Shown here one piece after another: positions 62,138-64,000 of a DNA stretch of 64,000 bases. The notes below the pieces were generated by a model. The model was not told the DNA's origin. It saw only the letters and a list, made by a program, of their open reading frames with translations, and did no database searches. This stretch comes from Staphylococcus argenteus. Its GTDB lineage: Bacteria; Bacillota; Bacilli; Staphylococcales; Staphylococcaceae. The stretch lies in contig NC_016941.1 of NCBI RefSeq assembly GCF_000236925.1, forward strand, positions 2,616,566 through 2,680,565, given 5' to 3'. How positions within the stretch are numbered: the stretch's first letter is position 1; each line of letters starts with the position of its first letter. A program made the translations under genes and the position numbers.

Positions 62138-64000
62138 TTATTCTGTTACGTTACTTTGATCGACTTTTTCTGATACGCGTTTCATCATTGGATCTGTTAC
62201 AGGTTTTAAAATTAAACCTACAACGAAGAAACCTATACCAAATAACGTTAAAATAATTAATTTTGTAATTAATATTTCCGGAACAATCCCCCCTACCGTC
62301 TCACGTAAAGAATCAATGGCATACGTAAATGGTAGATATGGTGAAATATTTTGGAAAAATTGTGGTGTTGTTTGAATTGGGAATGTTCCACCACCACCTG
62401 CAATTTGTAATACGAGTAATACGATTGCAATAGCCTTACCTGGGTTACCTAATAATGATACGCACGTATATACGATTGAGTTGAAAATAATCGAACAGAA
62501 AATCGTTATAAGCACGAACAATACAGGTGATTCAACCCCTGCTTTTAGAATAAATAAATCTCCAACTGAAACAATTAGTGCTTGAATCATACCAAGCATG
62601 ATGAAGAAGCCTGCTTTACCTAAAAATATTTGGCGTGTTGTTAAGACTGGCTCTAAACTTTTATGTTTATTATCAACCGTTAATAAACTTACCATTAAGA
62701 GTGCACCAACCCATACTGACAAGGCAGTGTAAAACGGCGTCATACCTGAACCATAGTCTTTAACAGGGAAAACATCAACAGTTTTCTTATTAATAGGGTT
62801 CGCAATAATACCCGCTTGCTTTTTCAAATCATTTTTAAGTGTGTCAATTAACTTATCAACCGCATCTTCTTTGTCTAATTTTTTGAAAATTTTATTCGCT
62901 TTTTTCAAATCTTTTTCAACATCAGGTAATTTATTTTGTGAAAAATCGGCTAAGTCTGATAATGCTTTTTTTGCTTGAGGTTGATTTTTATTTAATAATC
63001 CCACAGCTTGGTCATAGCCATTCAATAATGTTGGCAAATTCTTATTTACACTTGCAGTTGCGTTTGTTAATCGTTGTTCCAACTGTGGTAAATCATTACG
63101 TACAAAATTAGCTGCTTTTGCTACATCACTTTTCACAGTTGGGAAATTCGCTTGTGCTGCTTTAATCGCATTGGTATATTGTTGTTCAATACTCGGCAAT
63201 ACCGATTGTAACTGATCAACACGCTTTTTACCGCTTTTTAAAATAGACTGACCACTAGTAATGACTTGATCAATTGTATTTAATTTAGCTTGTACATTTG
63301 ATAAAGCAGTTTGTCCTTTATTCAATTCGTCCATGATACGTTTTGATAATGAAACTAAAGAATTATTAAGATCTTTTTTAATATAGTCTCTTAATGACGA
63401 CAACGATGAGTCTAATTTTGATAAATTATCTAATACTTTTGTCGCTTCTGCTGTACCTGAACTACCATTTTTCAGTGCATTACTTAACTGATTTACTAAT
63501 CTTAGCTCTGCATTAACTTGATTATTGGTTTTATTTACCTTTTCAATTTCTTTTGAAAGATCAACATTTTCATTCTTCTCTAATTCTTTTAATATATCGA
63601 TAAATTGTTGATTATATTGCGTAGTATACTCTAAACGAGACTTCACATTATCAAGTGTCTCTTTAAACTCAGCTGGATTGTTAGAAGCCAAAATACCATA
63701 TGCAATATTTCGCAATGATTGAGTATCTTTTTGAGCTGCTTTGGCTTGTGTATCTAAGTTATTTGATAATGATAATAGCGACTCTGTTAATGCCGCATCC
63801 ATCGATTTAATGTCTTTATCATTAATATTGGGTGAGTTCTCGCTAGCTGTACTCACTTGTGTTGTTTTGATATCTGCTACACTTTGCCCATCTTTTTTCA
63901 AGCTTGTACTTTGTGGCGCAGGCGCAACAGGTGCATTATTGCCATTTGGTGACGTATTTGGTGTAGCATTGTTACTCGATGCATTATTGGTATTAGGTGT
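62138..64000 (-). CDS. YhgE/Pip-type membrane protein, N-terminal part beyond window
   Basis: At least 620 residues; the frame is open through the window edge, so the TTG at 63901 is internal. The visible N-part is Asn/Thr/Pro-rich, then a long extracellular helical region (about 62800-63800) with regularly spaced Leu, Asn and Gln typical of coiled coil. The C-terminal part is an ABC-2-like five- to six-helix membrane domain (PFYTALSVWVGALLMVSLLT; LQIAGGGGTFPIQTTPQFFQ). This matches phage-infection-protein (Pip)/YhgE family architecture; some relatives are linked to type VII secretion. Confidence 0.82.
   Translation of the reverse strand, partial: TPNTNNASSNNATPNTSPNGNNAPVAPAPQSTSLKKDGQSVADIKTTQVSTASENSPNINDKDIKSMDAALTESLLSLSNNLDTQAKAAQKDTQSLRNIAYGILASNNPAEFKETLDNVKSRLEYTTQYNQQFIDILKELEKNENVDLSKEIEKVNKTNNQVNAELRLVNQLSNALKNGSSGTAEATKVLDNLSKLDSSLSSLRDYIKKDLNNSLVSLSKRIMDELNKGQTALSNVQAKLNTIDQVITSGQSILKSGKKRVDQLQSVLPSIEQQYTNAIKAAQANFPTVKSDVAKAANFVRNDLPQLEQRLTNATASVNKNLPTLLNGYDQAVGLLNKNQPQAKKALSDLADFSQNKLPDVEKDLKKANKIFKKLDKEDAVDKLIDTLKNDLKKQAGIIANPINKKTVDVFPVKDYGSGMTPFYTALSVWVGALLMVSLLTVDNKHKSLEPVLTTRQIFLGKAGFFIMLGMIQALIVSVGDLFILKAGVESPVLFVLITIFCSIIFNSIVYTCVSLLGNPGKAIAIVLLVLQIAGGGGTFPIQTTPQFFQNISPYLPFTYAIDSLRETVGGIVPEILITKLIILTLFGIGFFVVGLILKPVTDPMMKRVSEKVDQSNVTE

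Noticed and set aside
63901..63901. TTG at 63901 as the start of the membrane protein
   Set aside because: The frame stays open to the window edge and upstream codons give a plausible Asn/Pro-rich domain; the gene is truncated by the window.

Overview
The window is a low-GC Firmicute chromosome segment that I recognise as Staphylococcus aureus. Clumping factor B (clfB), aureolysin (aur), isaB, the arcABDC-arcR arginine deiminase operon, the braRS/braDE bacitracin-nisin module, cudT-cudC-betBA and mqo2 all appear in the order familiar from that species. Identification is from memory of the gene order and protein sequences, not from a database search. Start codons were chosen by Shine-Dalgarno (SD) spacing, and several genes use TTG or GTG.

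Layout. (1) 1-12.6 kb, central metabolism: end of panE, acetolactate decarboxylase budA, L-lactate dehydrogenase ldh2, an APC amino-acid permease, a class III aminotransferase, class I aldolase fda, the lactate:quinone oxidoreductase mqo2, an acyl-CoA synthetase and small conserved proteins. (2) 12.8-19.9 kb, choline to glycine betaine: betA, betB, the GbsR-type repressor cudC, a metallo-beta-lactamase-fold protein and the choline transporter cudT. A shared operator-like sequence lies before betB/cudC and before cudT. (3) 20.4-28.3 kb: anaerobic ribonucleotide reductase nrdDG behind two NrdR-like boxes, a citrate-type transporter, a siroheme-synthesis gene with an orphan cysJ, and a divergent glutathione peroxidase. 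(4) 28.3-29.75 kb: 1.4 kb without a credible gene but with strong inverted repeats. (5) 29.75-34.4 kb: the braDE transporter and braRS two-component system, headed by a small membrane protein gene.

(6) 34.5-40.1 kb looks like a discrete inserted element. It is bounded by 45-nt imperfect terminal inverted repeats (34511-34555 and 40048-40092) and an exact 17-bp direct repeat. It carries fragments of a Tn552-type transposition ATPase and an IS1182-family transposase, then a TetR-family gene divergent from a five-gene operon: two Cys-nucleophile alpha/beta hydrolases, an NAD(P)-binding protein, a RibD/DHFR-like reductase and a short-chain dehydrogenase. This is the best candidate for an undescribed system in the window.

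(7) 40.1-46.3 kb: alkaline phosphatase phoB behind a Pho-box-like repeat, a 33-residue membrane peptide gene, a MarR-type regulator, an esterase and clfB with its Ser-Asp repeat stalk. (8) 46.6-53.0 kb: arcR, arcC, arcD, arcB, arcA and argR, with an ArcR/CRP-type box and ARG-box-like sites before arcA. (9) 53.4-56.6 kb: aur, isaB and a small surface protein. (10) 57.1-62.0 kb: a PRD regulator, a fructose-family PTS IIBCA permease and mannose-6-phosphate isomerase, behind a cre-like site. (11) From 62.1 kb to the window end: the C-terminal part of a YhgE/Pip-type membrane protein.

Most convergent gene pairs are separated by clear intrinsic terminators. I saw no tRNA, rRNA, CRISPR array or prophage.
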